Shown: one piece after another, positions 1 through 8,862 of the stretch
How the letters are laid out: each line of letters begins with the position of its first letter
Numbering within the stretch: position 1 is the stretch's first letter
Source of the DNA: Flavobacteriaceae bacterium
Lineage (GTDB): Bacteria; Bacteroidota; Bacteroidia; Flavobacteriales; Flavobacteriaceae
Reading direction: 5' to 3'
Length of the DNA: 52,774 nt
NCBI GenBank assembly: GCA_015494075.1
Contig: WGBX01000016.1
Coordinates: 1 to 52,774 of the forward strand
Translations under genes and position numbers: made by a program
The notes under the pieces: generated by a model
The model's input: the letters and a program-made list of their open reading frames with translations, nothing else
Told to the model about the DNA's origin: nothing
The model's database searches: none

Positions 1-53
1 AAATAAACTTCAATAAATAGAAAATTAAAACGTTATAAAAGTAGTTTTATTAG

Positions 54-61
54 TATATTTG
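54..61 (+). promoter_or_regulatory. -7 promoter element (TATATTTG) of the uppS-bamA-ompH operon
   Basis: The sequence TATATTTG matches the Bacteroidota -7 consensus TAnnTTTG and lies 22 bases before the ATG of the first gene. I see no TTG at the usual -33 distance, so only half of the promoter is supported. Confidence 0.5.
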
Positions 62-83
62 CAAGTTTTAATTTTTATTTTAA

Positions 84-809
84 ATGATAAAATACATTTT
101 CATCATATTTGCAAGCTTATATTTTAGTATAAGCATTCAGGCTCAAGCCTACGAAATCGGCCTTATGGGCGGTGCAGGAAATTACATTGGTGACATAGGA
201 CGCGAAACCTATTTTTATCCCAATAAATTAGGTGGCGGTGTCTTGTTTAAAAAAACTATAAACCCATGGTTTTCTTTTAGAGCAAACTTCCATTATTTTC
301 AAATCTATGCCAATGATTTAGACTCTGATAACTTAGGACGACAAGCCAGAAGATTTGCAACCAAAGGAAAAATTTACAATTTTTCATCCGGTATAGAATA
401 TAATTTTATGCCCCGAAACCCTTTCAATCTGCACGAAAGTATTCATAAATTAACGCCTTATATGTTTGTAGGTATAGGCATTGGTTCTTTCAACACCACC
501 TTATACAAAGTTGCCAATGACAATACACTATCCGGCAGTCTGAAATATGATGGCGCTAACATAAATATCCCTATGGTTTTAGGGATTAAATATCGTTTAA
601 GTCATCATTTTATTATAAGTATAGAATCAGGTGCCTATTATTATTTCTCAGATAATTTAGACAGCACCGGCTTATATTATCGCAATGTAGATCTTCCCGG
701 TAGTACCATTTTACCTACAACCAATACCAATGCCAATGATTGGTATACTTTTTCTTCAATTGGACTTATTTATACATTTGGCGATTTAAATTGTTACTTT
801 AATTTGTAA
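84..809 (+). CDS. DUF6089-family outer-membrane beta-barrel protein
   Basis: This 241-residue protein has a cleavable signal peptide (hydrophobic residues 4-18, cut near AQA). The rest is an OmpA-like small barrel with alternating aromatic strands and glycine-rich turns such as GLMGGAGNYIGDIG at the start. The DUF6089 family typically sits directly before uppS and bamA in Flavobacteriia, as here. Its exact function is not known; the context suggests a role in the outer membrane. The stop is 6 bases before the uppS start, and a -7 promoter element lies just upstream, so it is probably the first gene of the operon. The family call rests on the fold, length and gene order. Confidence 0.8.
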   Translation: MIKYIFIIFASLYFSISIQAQAYEIGLMGGAGNYIGDIGRETYFYPNKLGGGVLFKKTINPWFSFRANFHYFQIYANDLDSDNLGRQARRFATKGKIYNFSSGIEYNFMPRNPFNLHESIHKLTPYMFVGIGIGSFNTTLYKVANDNTLSGSLKYDGANINIPMVLGIKYRLSHHFIISIESGAYYYFSDNLDSTGLYYRNVDLPGSTILPTTNTNANDWYTFSSIGLIYTFGDLNCYFNL

Positions 810-815
810 AGGAAT

Positions 816-1565
816 ATGACTCAAGTTGAAAAATTAAAGACTTCAAAATTGCCAAAACATGTAGCAATAATCATGGATGGAAATGGCCGGTGGGCTAATA
901 GACAAGGCAAAAAAAGAGTTTATGGCCATCATGCCGGTGTAGAAACCGTACGGCAAATAGTTGAAGCATCAGCACAATTAAACATCAAGTTTTTGAGCCT
1001 GTATACCTTCTCAACAGAAAATTGGAATCGACCAAAAGAAGAAGTTGATGCTCTGATGAATCTTTTGGTAGAAACACTAAACGAACAAGCTGATGAATTG
1101 ATTAAACAAAACATTAAATTAAACGTTGTTGGTGACTTAACCATGTTACCGAAAAAAACGTTTACAACCTTGCAAATTGTGCTTAAAAAAACAGCACAAA
1201 ATAGCGGCATGACACTTAATATTGCTTTAAATTACGGAGGTCGTGACGAAATAGTTAAAATGACCCGCTTAATTGCAAAAAAAGTTAAAAATAATATAAT
1301 TTTGCCCGAAAGTATTGATGAAAATAAAATAAATTTGCACCTTTACAGCCATAATTTACCCGATGTGGATTTTATGATTAGAACAGGAGGTGAAAAAAGA
1401 ATCAGTAATTTCCTCTTATGGAAATTAGCATATGCCGAGTTGTATTTCACAGATATTCTTTGGCCTGATTTTAACAAACAACATTATTATGAAGCTTTGG
1501 CAGATTATCAAAACAGAGAAAGAAGATTTGGAAAAACAAGTGAACAAATTAACAATGAGAAATAA
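816..1565 (+). CDS. uppS: Undecaprenyl diphosphate synthase (isoprenyl transferase)
   Basis: The cytosolic cis-prenyltransferase UppS makes the C55 lipid carrier for peptidoglycan and other surface polymers from farnesyl and isopentenyl diphosphates. The 249-residue length is normal. The substrate-binding motif MDGNGRWA with its catalytic Asp is near the N terminus, and the C-terminal signature RTGGEKRISNFLLWKLAYAE is followed by ELYF and LWPDF. It is the second gene of the operon. Its last 11 bases overlap the bamA start, so the two are probably translationally coupled. Confidence 0.97.
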   Translation: MTQVEKLKTSKLPKHVAIIMDGNGRWANRQGKKRVYGHHAGVETVRQIVEASAQLNIKFLSLYTFSTENWNRPKEEVDALMNLLVETLNEQADELIKQNIKLNVVGDLTMLPKKTFTTLQIVLKKTAQNSGMTLNIALNYGGRDEIVKMTRLIAKKVKNNIILPESIDENKINLHLYSHNLPDVDFMIRTGGEKRISNFLLWKLAYAELYFTDILWPDFNKQHYYEALADYQNRERRFGKTSEQINNEK

Positions 1566-4110
1566 ATTAAGTCTATTTAGCCTTTTAAGCCTATTTTTTT
1601 TAGGAAGTATATACAGTCAAAAAGTCCCTGGCGGCGACTATCAAATATATCAAATAGAAGATATTAAAATCAATGGTTTAAAACAGTTTAACCCCGAAAC
1701 CGTCAAGGCTTTTATTGGATTAGACAAAGGAGACGTTATTGAAGTTCCCGGAGAAAAAACTGCTGATGTTATCAACAAACTTTGGGATCTGGAATACTTT
1801 TCTGATGTTGACCTCTATATAATTCCAACCGGTGAGAATAAAGGAATTTTAGAAATAGATTTAAAAGAATTACCTAAAATATCAGATGTCATAATTACAG
1901 GCTTGTCAAAATCTAAACGCAAAGAACTGAAAAAAGATTTAATTCTTCGTAAAAATACCATTTTGACTGAAAACCTGAAAGCTCGTATTCAAGAAGACAT
2001 TAAAACCAAACTCTTAAAAAAAGGATTTTTAAAAGCAAACGTTCAACTTAAAACCGTAAAAGATTCAATTGACTATGTCAAACTTTATATTGATGTAGAT
2101 AAAGGCTACCGCGTTAAAATCAAAAAAATAAACATTACAGGTAATAAAGACATTAGTGCTCGTAAATTAAAAAAACAATTTAAACACACCAAAGAAGAAA
2201 GATTTTACCGCTTTTGGAAACGTTCCAAATATATTCCGGATGATTTTAAAGAAGACTTAGTAAAACTTGAAACCTATTACAAAGAAAAAGGTTATCGTAA
2301 TGCACGCGTCCTGTCTGACACTGTATATTTTGGACCCGATCAAAAACTTCGTATAGATGTCAAAGTAGAAGAAGGGCCTAAATACTATTTTGGAAATATT
2401 GACGTAGTTGGCAATCAACATTATACAACCCGGTTTATTAAAAAAATATTAGGTATTAAAAAAGGAGACGTTTATAATGGTTCTCTTATCAGTAAACGGG
2501 TTGATGATCCTACAAAACCCGATGCTGAAAGTGTCGCCAACCTTTATCAAAACAACGGTTATTTATTCTCTCGTATAAATTTGGTTGAAAAAGGTGTTCG
2601 AAAAGATACTATCGATTACGAGTTGCGTATTTACGAAGGCAAACCGGCCAAATTTAACAACATTACCGTCAATGGAAATTTAAAAACTAATGACAGGGTT
2701 ATTTATCGTGAATTACGAACCATTCCTGGTGCTACATATAGTAAACAAAACATTATACGTACAATCCGCGAATTGGCTCAAATGGGCTTTTTCGATGCCG
2801 AAAAAATAACACCCGATTTGAAAAATATCGATTCAAATGCCGGAACTGTTGATGTTGATTGGCATGTAGAAGAATCAGGAAGTAGCCAAATACAATTACA
2901 AGGAGGATATGATGGTAGATATTTTATCGGTACACTTGGATTAACATTAAATAATTTTTCCATTCAAAATATTTTTAATGGAAAAGAATACAAACCACTT
3001 CCAATGGGTGATGGTCAAAAACTTTCATTAAACTTGCAGGTTTCTCAACAGTATGAAACTTATAGTTTATCTTTCTCCGAACCTTGGTTTGGAGGCAAAA
3101 AACCACAAGCATTCTCTGTATCGACCTACTATTCAACATATTATGGTGTAGATTATACAGATTATACAACGCAATATGCAGAGATTGATCGCGATAAAAA
3201 ATTTATTATTACAGGTTTGACCGTAGGGCTTTCCAAAAAATTGCAATGGCCTGATGATTATTTCTTCGTAAGCCAATCTGTCAGCTTAAACCATTATAAT
3301 ATTAAAAATTACGGTTCAATCGCTACATTTGGATTTGATACCGGAACCTCAAATAACTTTTCTTATAACATAGTCTTTGGTCGAAATTCAAGTGGGCCAA
3401 ACCCTATTTATCCTACTGTGGGGTCAGATTTTAACCTTACACTAAAATTGACACCGCCTTATTCATTGTTCAGTAGACTAGATTATGCTACAATTGAACA
3501 AAATCCGGATTATTTGAATGAAGACGGCACACCGGACTATGAAGAAATCAATCGACAACGCTATAAATATATAGAATACTATAAAGTCAAAATGAGTGGT
3601 ACTTGGTATACAAGCTTATATAAAAAAATGGTGCTGCGATCAAAAGGAGAATTTGGCTATTTGGGTGCTTACAACAGTGACTTAGGAACACCTCCTTTTG
3701 AACGGTTTTATGTTGGTGGTACATTACCCACGGGCGGCAATCTGGACTCTCGTGAAACCATTCCTTTAAGAGGCTATCTAGACCAATCATTAAACCGTGA
3801 CTTTGGCAATGGCGGTGGTACCGTATATAACAAATTTTCAATGGAGTTGAGATATCCTATTACTTTGAAACCCCAAGCATCAATCTATTTATTAGCATTT
3901 GCCGAAGGTGCCAATACCTATGACAATATTAAATATTTTAATCCGTTCTCATTAAAAAAATCTGCCGGAGCCGGCATACGTATTTTTATGAGTGCCTTTG
4001 GGTTACTTGGTATTGACTTTGGCTATGGGTTTGATCGTGTTCCTGATGCAACCGGTGTACCGCAAGTATCCGGATGGCAAACTCATTTTATTATGAATCA
4101 ACGCCTATAA
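1555..4110 (+). CDS. bamA: Outer membrane protein assembly factor BamA
   Basis: This protein is the core Omp85 insertase that folds beta-barrel proteins into the outer membrane. The ORF track begins at 1432, deep inside uppS. I chose the ATG at 1555 because it gives a proper signal peptide (MRNKLSLFSLLSLFFLGSIYSQ) and an 851-residue protein. After the signal come several POTRA repeats, for example IEDIKINGLKQF and IKKINITGNKDI, to about residue 440. The C-terminal Omp85 barrel follows, including LRGYLDQS. The last residue is Leu (NQRL), not the aromatic residue usual at the end of outer-membrane barrels. It overlaps uppS by 11 bases and precedes two OmpH chaperone genes. Confidence 0.97.
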   Translation: MRNKLSLFSLLSLFFLGSIYSQKVPGGDYQIYQIEDIKINGLKQFNPETVKAFIGLDKGDVIEVPGEKTADVINKLWDLEYFSDVDLYIIPTGENKGILEIDLKELPKISDVIITGLSKSKRKELKKDLILRKNTILTENLKARIQEDIKTKLLKKGFLKANVQLKTVKDSIDYVKLYIDVDKGYRVKIKKINITGNKDISARKLKKQFKHTKEERFYRFWKRSKYIPDDFKEDLVKLETYYKEKGYRNARVLSDTVYFGPDQKLRIDVKVEEGPKYYFGNIDVVGNQHYTTRFIKKILGIKKGDVYNGSLISKRVDDPTKPDAESVANLYQNNGYLFSRINLVEKGVRKDTIDYELRIYEGKPAKFNNITVNGNLKTNDRVIYRELRTIPGATYSKQNIIRTIRELAQMGFFDAEKITPDLKNIDSNAGTVDVDWHVEESGSSQIQLQGGYDGRYFIGTLGLTLNNFSIQNIFNGKEYKPLPMGDGQKLSLNLQVSQQYETYSLSFSEPWFGGKKPQAFSVSTYYSTYYGVDYTDYTTQYAEIDRDKKFIITGLTVGLSKKLQWPDDYFFVSQSVSLNHYNIKNYGSIATFGFDTGTSNNFSYNIVFGRNSSGPNPIYPTVGSDFNLTLKLTPPYSLFSRLDYATIEQNPDYLNEDGTPDYEEINRQRYKYIEYYKVKMSGTWYTSLYKKMVLRSKGEFGYLGAYNSDLGTPPFERFYVGGTLPTGGNLDSRETIPLRGYLDQSLNRDFGNGGGTVYNKFSMELRYPITLKPQASIYLLAFAEGANTYDNIKYFNPFSLKKSAGAGIRIFMSAFGLLGIDFGYGFDRVPDATGVPQVSGWQTHFIMNQRL

Positions 4111-4160
4111 AAATACAAAAAATCGACTTTGGCATAATTATTTCTTAATCTATACCAAAT

Positions 4161-5141
4161 ATGAAAAAAATATTACTTTTAACATTCTTAATCATTTTTG
4201 TCTTAAATAGCAACGGACAAAGGAGAATGCGAATTGCCTCAGTCGATATGGAATATATTTTAGAAAAAATGCCGGAATACCAATCGGCTATTAAAGAGTT
4301 GGATGCTCGAGCTGAGCGATGGAAAAATACTATTGAAAGAAAAGAAAAAGAAATTAAAGAACTTAAATTAAAATTAGAACAAGAAAAAGTACTATTAACC
4401 AAAGAATTGTTACAAGAAAAGCAAGAAGAAATAGCATTTAAAGAAAAGGAACTTCTAAAATATCAATTGGCAAAATTTGGACCGGAAGGAGATTATATTT
4501 TACAAAAAGAGCATTTAGTTACACCTGTTCAAGACCGGGTGTTTAATGCTGTTGCCAAACTGTTACAATCAGCCAAATATGATATTGTTTTTGACAAATC
4601 AAATGATCAATTAGGGCTAGTTTATACATCTCCAAAACTAGATATCTCAGACAAAGTATTAAAAATAATAAATAAAGACCGAAGTAAAGAAGAAAGAGAA
4701 AAGAATGCCGAAAAACGCAAGAAAAAGAAAAAAGAACAACTAAATGCAGCAGCAAAAGCTCGTAAAGAATTGGCCGAAAAACGAAAAAAAGAAAGAGAAG
4801 CTAAAAGAAAAGCAGCATTAGAAGCACGCTTAAAACAACGTGAAGAAAAAAAACAAGAAACACAAAAAATATCTAATACAAAGCAAACCGTAAAAGATCA
4901 AAAAAATAACTCTAATATCAAATCCTCAGACAGCATACCACAAAAAGCTAACGCTGACTATGGAACTAAATTAACACCGGAACAGCTTAAAGCATTTGAA
5001 CAACAAAAGGAAACGCTAAGTAAAGAAGAGTTGGCTAAGAAACGCAAGAAAGAAAGAGAAGCCAGACGTCAAAAAATTCTCGAAGAACGTCGTAAAAAGA
5101 AAGAAAAGAAAAAAGAAGAAGAAAATCAAGAAACTAAATAA
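4161..5141 (+). CDS. OmpH/Skp-family periplasmic chaperone with a long charged tail
   Basis: The 326-residue protein has a signal peptide (to about NSNGQ, residue 19) and then the OmpH/Skp pattern: a short start strand (RIASVDMEYILEKMPEY), a long coiled coil rich in Glu and Lys (about 45-105), and a closing segment (YDIVFDKSNDQLGLVYTSPKLDIS). Skp-type chaperones hold unfolded barrel proteins in the periplasm for BamA. Beyond residue 180 there is a tail of about 145 residues made almost entirely of Lys, Arg and Glu clusters, interrupted by a Ser/Asn/Gln-rich linker. This roughly doubles the usual size of 160-170. The neighbouring ompH at 5172 lacks the tail. Confidence 0.9.
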   Translation: MKKILLLTFLIIFVLNSNGQRRMRIASVDMEYILEKMPEYQSAIKELDARAERWKNTIERKEKEIKELKLKLEQEKVLLTKELLQEKQEEIAFKEKELLKYQLAKFGPEGDYILQKEHLVTPVQDRVFNAVAKLLQSAKYDIVFDKSNDQLGLVYTSPKLDISDKVLKIINKDRSKEEREKNAEKRKKKKKEQLNAAAKARKELAEKRKKEREAKRKAALEARLKQREEKKQETQKISNTKQTVKDQKNNSNIKSSDSIPQKANADYGTKLTPEQLKAFEQQKETLSKEELAKKRKKEREARRQKILEERRKKKEKKKEEENQETK

Positions 5142-5171
5142 AATAAAGATTAAACATTAAAATTAAATATT

Positions 5172-5675
5172 ATGAGACACTTAAAACTAGTATTAGCTGC
5201 ATTACTAATATGGATGGGAACAACCAATACAAATGCACAAAAAATTGCGCATATCGATGTGCAAAAAATTATGGTTGAAATGCCTGAATTTAAAGCAGGT
5301 CAAGCAGAATTGAAAAAACTTTATGCTACTTATCAAAAAGAGTTTAAAGAAATGCAAGATGCTTATCAAGCTAAATTACAAAAATATCAAACTGAGGCCA
5401 AAACAGTTTCTGAACAAGAAAACCAAAGAAGAGTGAAAGAATTAATGGCTATGGAAAAAAATATTGCCAAAGCCCAACAAGATATTCAACAAGAAGCGCA
5501 AAAAAAGGAAGCTGAATTGATGAAACCCATTCAAGATAAACTTTTAAAAGCAATCAAAGATGTAGCCAAAGAAAAAGGTTATGAATATGTTTTTGATAGC
5601 TCAGGCCCAACCAACCTAATTGTTGCGAATGGCCCTGATTTATATAGCGCTGTAAAAGCTAAATTAGGATTCTAA
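5172..5675 (+). CDS. OmpH/Skp-family periplasmic chaperone
   Basis: This 167-residue protein is a standard-length Skp/OmpH homolog. It has a signal peptide ending near TNTNAQ, the N-terminal strand KIAHIDVQKIMVEMPEF, a helical coiled-coil middle (about 45-115) and the closing segment YEYVFDSSGPTNLIV. It lies 30 bases after the long OmpH paralog and is the last gene of the bamA operon, followed by a strong hairpin terminator. The expected role is to shield outer-membrane proteins on their way to BamA. Confidence 0.95.
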   Translation: MRHLKLVLAALLIWMGTTNTNAQKIAHIDVQKIMVEMPEFKAGQAELKKLYATYQKEFKEMQDAYQAKLQKYQTEAKTVSEQENQRRVKELMAMEKNIAKAQQDIQQEAQKKEAELMKPIQDKLLKAIKDVAKEKGYEYVFDSSGPTNLIVANGPDLYSAVKAKLGF

Positions 5676-5691
5676 AAAAATCAGATATTTT

Positions 5692-5740
5692 TAAGTCAAA
5701 TAAAAAGTCCGGAAATTTTCCGGACTTTTTATTTGACTTA
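5692..5740 (+). terminator. Long hairpin terminator after the bamA-ompH operon
   Basis: This is an almost perfect palindrome of 49 bases with 24-bp arms. The core is AAAAAGTCCGGAAA / TTTTCCGGACTTTTT and it is extended outward by TAAGTCAAAT / ATTTGACTTA. The inner part alone is a strong intrinsic terminator. It begins 16 bases after the ompH stop. Confidence 0.92.
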
Positions 5741-5837
5741 AGACCAAATGTAACAATTATAACATAAAAATTATAATCATAAAATGATATTTGTTATTTA
5801 TCACCATATTAATAAATAAAAAAAGCTTTATATTTCG

Positions 5838-5845
5838 TAAATTTG
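5838..5845 (+). promoter_or_regulatory. -7 promoter element (TAAATTTG) of gltA
   Basis: TAAATTTG matches TAnnTTTG and lies 28 bases before the citrate synthase ATG. No TTG is found at the expected -33 spacing. The preceding operon ends in a terminator, so gltA needs its own promoter. Confidence 0.5.
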
Positions 5846-5873
5846 AAGACTAAACAATTTAAATCATAACATT

Positions 5874-7184
5874 ATGAAGTGTTTAAAAGAAAAATTATAT
5901 AAAAAAATTGAAGAGCATCGTCCAAGAACCAAACGTTTGGCTAAAGAATATGGCGATGTAGTAGTTGATCAAGTTAAAGCAGGCCAAATTATTGGTGGTA
6001 TGCGTGGTATTAAGAGTTTAATCTCTGATATTTCTTACTTAGATCCCTACGAAGGAATTCGTTACCGTGGCTACACACTACCGGAAGTATTTGAAAAATT
6101 ACCAAAACCGGCTGGTGCCGAAATGCCCTATGTTGAAGGCTTATACTACTTATTATTAACTGGTGATATCCCAACAAAAGAACAAGTAGACGCCTTAATA
6201 ATGGACATGAACAATCGTCGTATTATCCCTAAATATGTATGGGATGTTATCGACTCATTCCCTAGTGAAAGTCACCCTATGGCTATCATGTCAGCTGCTG
6301 TCATGAGTCTGGAACGTGAATCTTTATTCAACGTAAAATACCGCCAAGGTATTAATAAAATGGATTATTGGGATCCTACCTATGAAGATGCTACCAACTT
6401 ATTAGCAAAAATTCCTCTAATTGGAGCTTATATTTATAATAAGTTATACAATCCCGAAGGTGGTCATCGCTACCCTGATCCAACTTTGGACTTAGGTGCC
6501 AATTTTGCATATATGATGGGTAAAGATAAACCCTATGATGATGTTTCAAGAATGTATTTTATTATTCATGCTGACCATGAAGCCGGTAATGTAAGTGCAC
6601 ATACCGGTCACTTAATTGCCAGCTCGTTGTCTGATGTATATTATGCTATTTCAGGTATGATTAATGGTTTGGCAGGTCCATTACACGGTTTAGCCAACCA
6701 AGAGGTATTAAGGTGGTTGCAAAAACTTTATGACAAGTTTGGTAACCAAGTTCCTGATAAAAAAGAATTGGAAAAATATGTTTGGGATACCTTAAATAGC
6801 GGTCAAGTTATACCGGGATATGGTCATGCCGTATTACGTAAAACAGACCCGAGATATAGTGTTCAGCGAGAATTTTGTTTAACACATATGCCTGAAGATC
6901 CGTTGTTTAAATACGTATCAGCATTGTATGATGTTGTGCCGGGTATTTTACAAGAACATGGTAAAGCCAAAAATCCTTGGCCTAATGTTGATGCACAGTC
7001 TGGTGTTGTTCAATGGCATTATGGTGTGAAAGAATATGACTTCTATACTGTATTATTCTCTATCGGCCGCTCAATAGGAGTATTATCTAACATTATTTGG
7101 GATAGAGCTTTAGGATATCCAATTGAAAGACCTAAATCAATTACAACAGACATGTTAGAAGAAATGGTTGGTATTAAAAAATAA
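5874..7184 (+). CDS. gltA: Citrate synthase, mitochondrial/eukaryotic type
   Basis: This cytosolic enzyme condenses acetyl-CoA and oxaloacetate to citrate, the entry step of the TCA cycle. The 436-residue protein carries the catalytic triad in motifs that look like the mitochondrial enzyme: GPLHGLANQEV (His271), GYGHAVLRKTDPRY (His318) and NPWPNVDAQSG (Asp373), then ERPKSITTD near the C terminus. The N terminus also lacks the small beta-rich domain of the common bacterial type II enzyme. It is a single-gene unit with its own -7 element and a bidirectional terminator. The function is secure; the subtype is inferred from recalled mitochondrial motifs. Confidence 0.96.
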   Translation: MKCLKEKLYKKIEEHRPRTKRLAKEYGDVVVDQVKAGQIIGGMRGIKSLISDISYLDPYEGIRYRGYTLPEVFEKLPKPAGAEMPYVEGLYYLLLTGDIPTKEQVDALIMDMNNRRIIPKYVWDVIDSFPSESHPMAIMSAAVMSLERESLFNVKYRQGINKMDYWDPTYEDATNLLAKIPLIGAYIYNKLYNPEGGHRYPDPTLDLGANFAYMMGKDKPYDDVSRMYFIIHADHEAGNVSAHTGHLIASSLSDVYYAISGMINGLAGPLHGLANQEVLRWLQKLYDKFGNQVPDKKELEKYVWDTLNSGQVIPGYGHAVLRKTDPRYSVQREFCLTHMPEDPLFKYVSALYDVVPGILQEHGKAKNPWPNVDAQSGVVQWHYGVKEYDFYTVLFSIGRSIGVLSNIIWDRALGYPIERPKSITTDMLEEMVGIKK

Positions 7185-7200
7185 TATATTCCATATTTAA

Positions 7201-7237
7201 TTAAAAAAGGCAACCTTAGTATGGTTGCCTTTTTTAA
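7201..7237. terminator. Bidirectional hairpin terminator between gltA and the convergent gene
   Basis: The arms are TTAAAAAAGGCAACC and GGTTGCCTTTTTTAA (15 bp) around a 7-base loop. A/T runs on both sides let it serve gltA on the plus strand and the convergent operon on the minus strand. Confidence 0.93.
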
Positions 7238-7242
7238 TTAAA

Positions 7243-8844
7243 CTAATTGAATTGTAATTTAAAATACTTTATGTAATTATGGTTTTTGGCAGGTATTATA
7301 GCTATTGTTGGTGTAATCATGGTGCCTTCAAGTGGAATAAAAAGAAATTTGTTTCGCTTTTCCTGCCATAAAATACTAGAATTTGTCGTGCCGTTTAAAT
7401 CAATTTTCAGCCCAAGCAGGTTTCTATGGTTAGCAGATGCACCTGATTTTTTATTTGTTATATCCTTTAAATCGATCAACGAATCGGATAAAGCAATAAA
7501 ATTAGAATTTCCAATCATAGTAGTAAAAAAAGAATGAGTAGCCAGTCGCGGTTTAACTATCTGTTCCTTTTCTATCTGTCTCAACCAATTGATAGTGCCA
7601 TCAGGCGCAACTTTGAAAATAAAAATATTACTGGCAAATTCACGAACATCCTCTTCGCGATGCTTTTTTTTAAAAACCAACGGTACATATAAATCTTCAG
7701 CATTCAGCAACAAACTCCCGTCGGACAGTAAAAAATGTTTTCTTATGAGCATCCAATGGTTTTTTACTTTCTTAGATAAAACAGTGCTTTTAGATTGTAA
7801 GAGTTGGTGTTTGAATAAATTGTAAGACTGTTTTAACAAACCCAAACCGGCAGATAAATCTAAACGATAAATGCCATCAACTTGATTGAGCTCAGATGGG
7901 TTAGTGTGGTAAAATCCGAAAACTGTAACCTGATTTGATAAGTGTAAATGCATTTTGTCAAGAACAGCCTTAGGTTTGATGCTGTATGTATCAATGTCGT
8001 GGGCAGTAATGCGGTATATTTTTATATTTTTGGTATTATCAAAAGCAGAAAGAGACTGTTTTTTGGAAAAATGTTTTTTAAAAATGTGAGTTACTAAATA
8101 AACATCGGCATTATTATCAGAAACCGCAATATCATCAATTTTAAAATTGTCAGATAAAACTCCGGGCGATATCTGATTATTATAAAGAGATTCGAAATTT
8201 TGATTAAATACTTGAATATGATATGAATTAGGTATCAGTTTAGGATCACGATAAATAAAAGCAAAAAAGCGATTGTTTTGAGAAAAGACAATCCAGATTT
8301 TAGGCGAAAAATAATTAACATCAGTATAATATTTCATCTTCCGGCTAAACAAAGAATTAGGGTTTACTATTAGATTTACACTCGTCTTCGGATACATAAA
8401 ATCTAATTTAAAGAAAGTACTATCTGTCATAATTAATCCTTTATCAATATAACCTTCCAGATGCTTAAATGTATAAGATTTTTGTCTCAAGTTTTTTTCT
8501 AATTTAATCAAATGCAAACGGCCTTCTTTTATAAAAGCGCCTTTAATATCAGACTTAACGGCTCCATTATTTAACTTAAACTTTTTCTTATTAAGCAAAT
8601 TCATTTCACTATCAAAATGCATCACATAAGATTCTAATGTTAAAGGATCTGCTAAAAAACCACTTCGCTTAGTACTAATGGTAATAAAACCACCTTTTTG
8701 ATCAGGTAAAATGTAATCATTTTGGACTCGCGCCGTAGTTAAGGTATAAACAGGTCCCTGTGTAATTTGAACATCAAGATTTTGTGCAAACATAGCACTA
8801 CCCCACAGCAGGCATATGCTGAAGATAACAGATTTGTAATACAT
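7243..8844 (-). CDS. Uncharacterised exported protein (533 aa)
   Basis: I do not recognise this family. The 533-residue protein begins with a clear signal peptide (MYYKSVIFSICLLWGSAMFAQ) and has no later membrane segment, lipobox or T9SS C-terminal domain. The body is beta-rich with many short hydrophobic strands separated by polar turns (for example KIWIVFSQNNRFFAFIYRD and ADVYLVTHIF), which would fit a beta-propeller-like fold, but no repeat motif is clear. It is the last gene of a four-gene minus-strand operon, 18 bases after the preceding membrane protein gene. Confidence 0.75.
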   Translation of the reverse strand: MYYKSVIFSICLLWGSAMFAQNLDVQITQGPVYTLTTARVQNDYILPDQKGGFITISTKRSGFLADPLTLESYVMHFDSEMNLLNKKKFKLNNGAVKSDIKGAFIKEGRLHLIKLEKNLRQKSYTFKHLEGYIDKGLIMTDSTFFKLDFMYPKTSVNLIVNPNSLFSRKMKYYTDVNYFSPKIWIVFSQNNRFFAFIYRDPKLIPNSYHIQVFNQNFESLYNNQISPGVLSDNFKIDDIAVSDNNADVYLVTHIFKKHFSKKQSLSAFDNTKNIKIYRITAHDIDTYSIKPKAVLDKMHLHLSNQVTVFGFYHTNPSELNQVDGIYRLDLSAGLGLLKQSYNLFKHQLLQSKSTVLSKKVKNHWMLIRKHFLLSDGSLLLNAEDLYVPLVFKKKHREEDVREFASNIFIFKVAPDGTINWLRQIEKEQIVKPRLATHSFFTTMIGNSNFIALSDSLIDLKDITNKKSGASANHRNLLGLKIDLNGTTNSSILWQEKRNKFLFIPLEGTMITPTIAIIPAKNHNYIKYFKLQFN

Positions 8845-8862
8845 AATTATATGAATTTTAGG

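Noticed and set aside
929-1210. Minus-strand ORFs inside uppS, bamA, ompH and other genes in the track
   Set aside because: They are shadows of real genes: they overlap well-supported proteins fully, have no recognisable domains and no promoters.
1432-1554. Long 5' extension of bamA in the ORF track
   Set aside because: It lies entirely within uppS in another frame and would place the signal peptide in the interior; the ATG at 1555 gives the proper signal peptide.
4701-5138. Charged repeats of the long OmpH tail as an inserted repeat element
   Set aside because: The frame is continuous, base use fits the neighbours and there are no flanking repeats. It is best seen as a protein extension.
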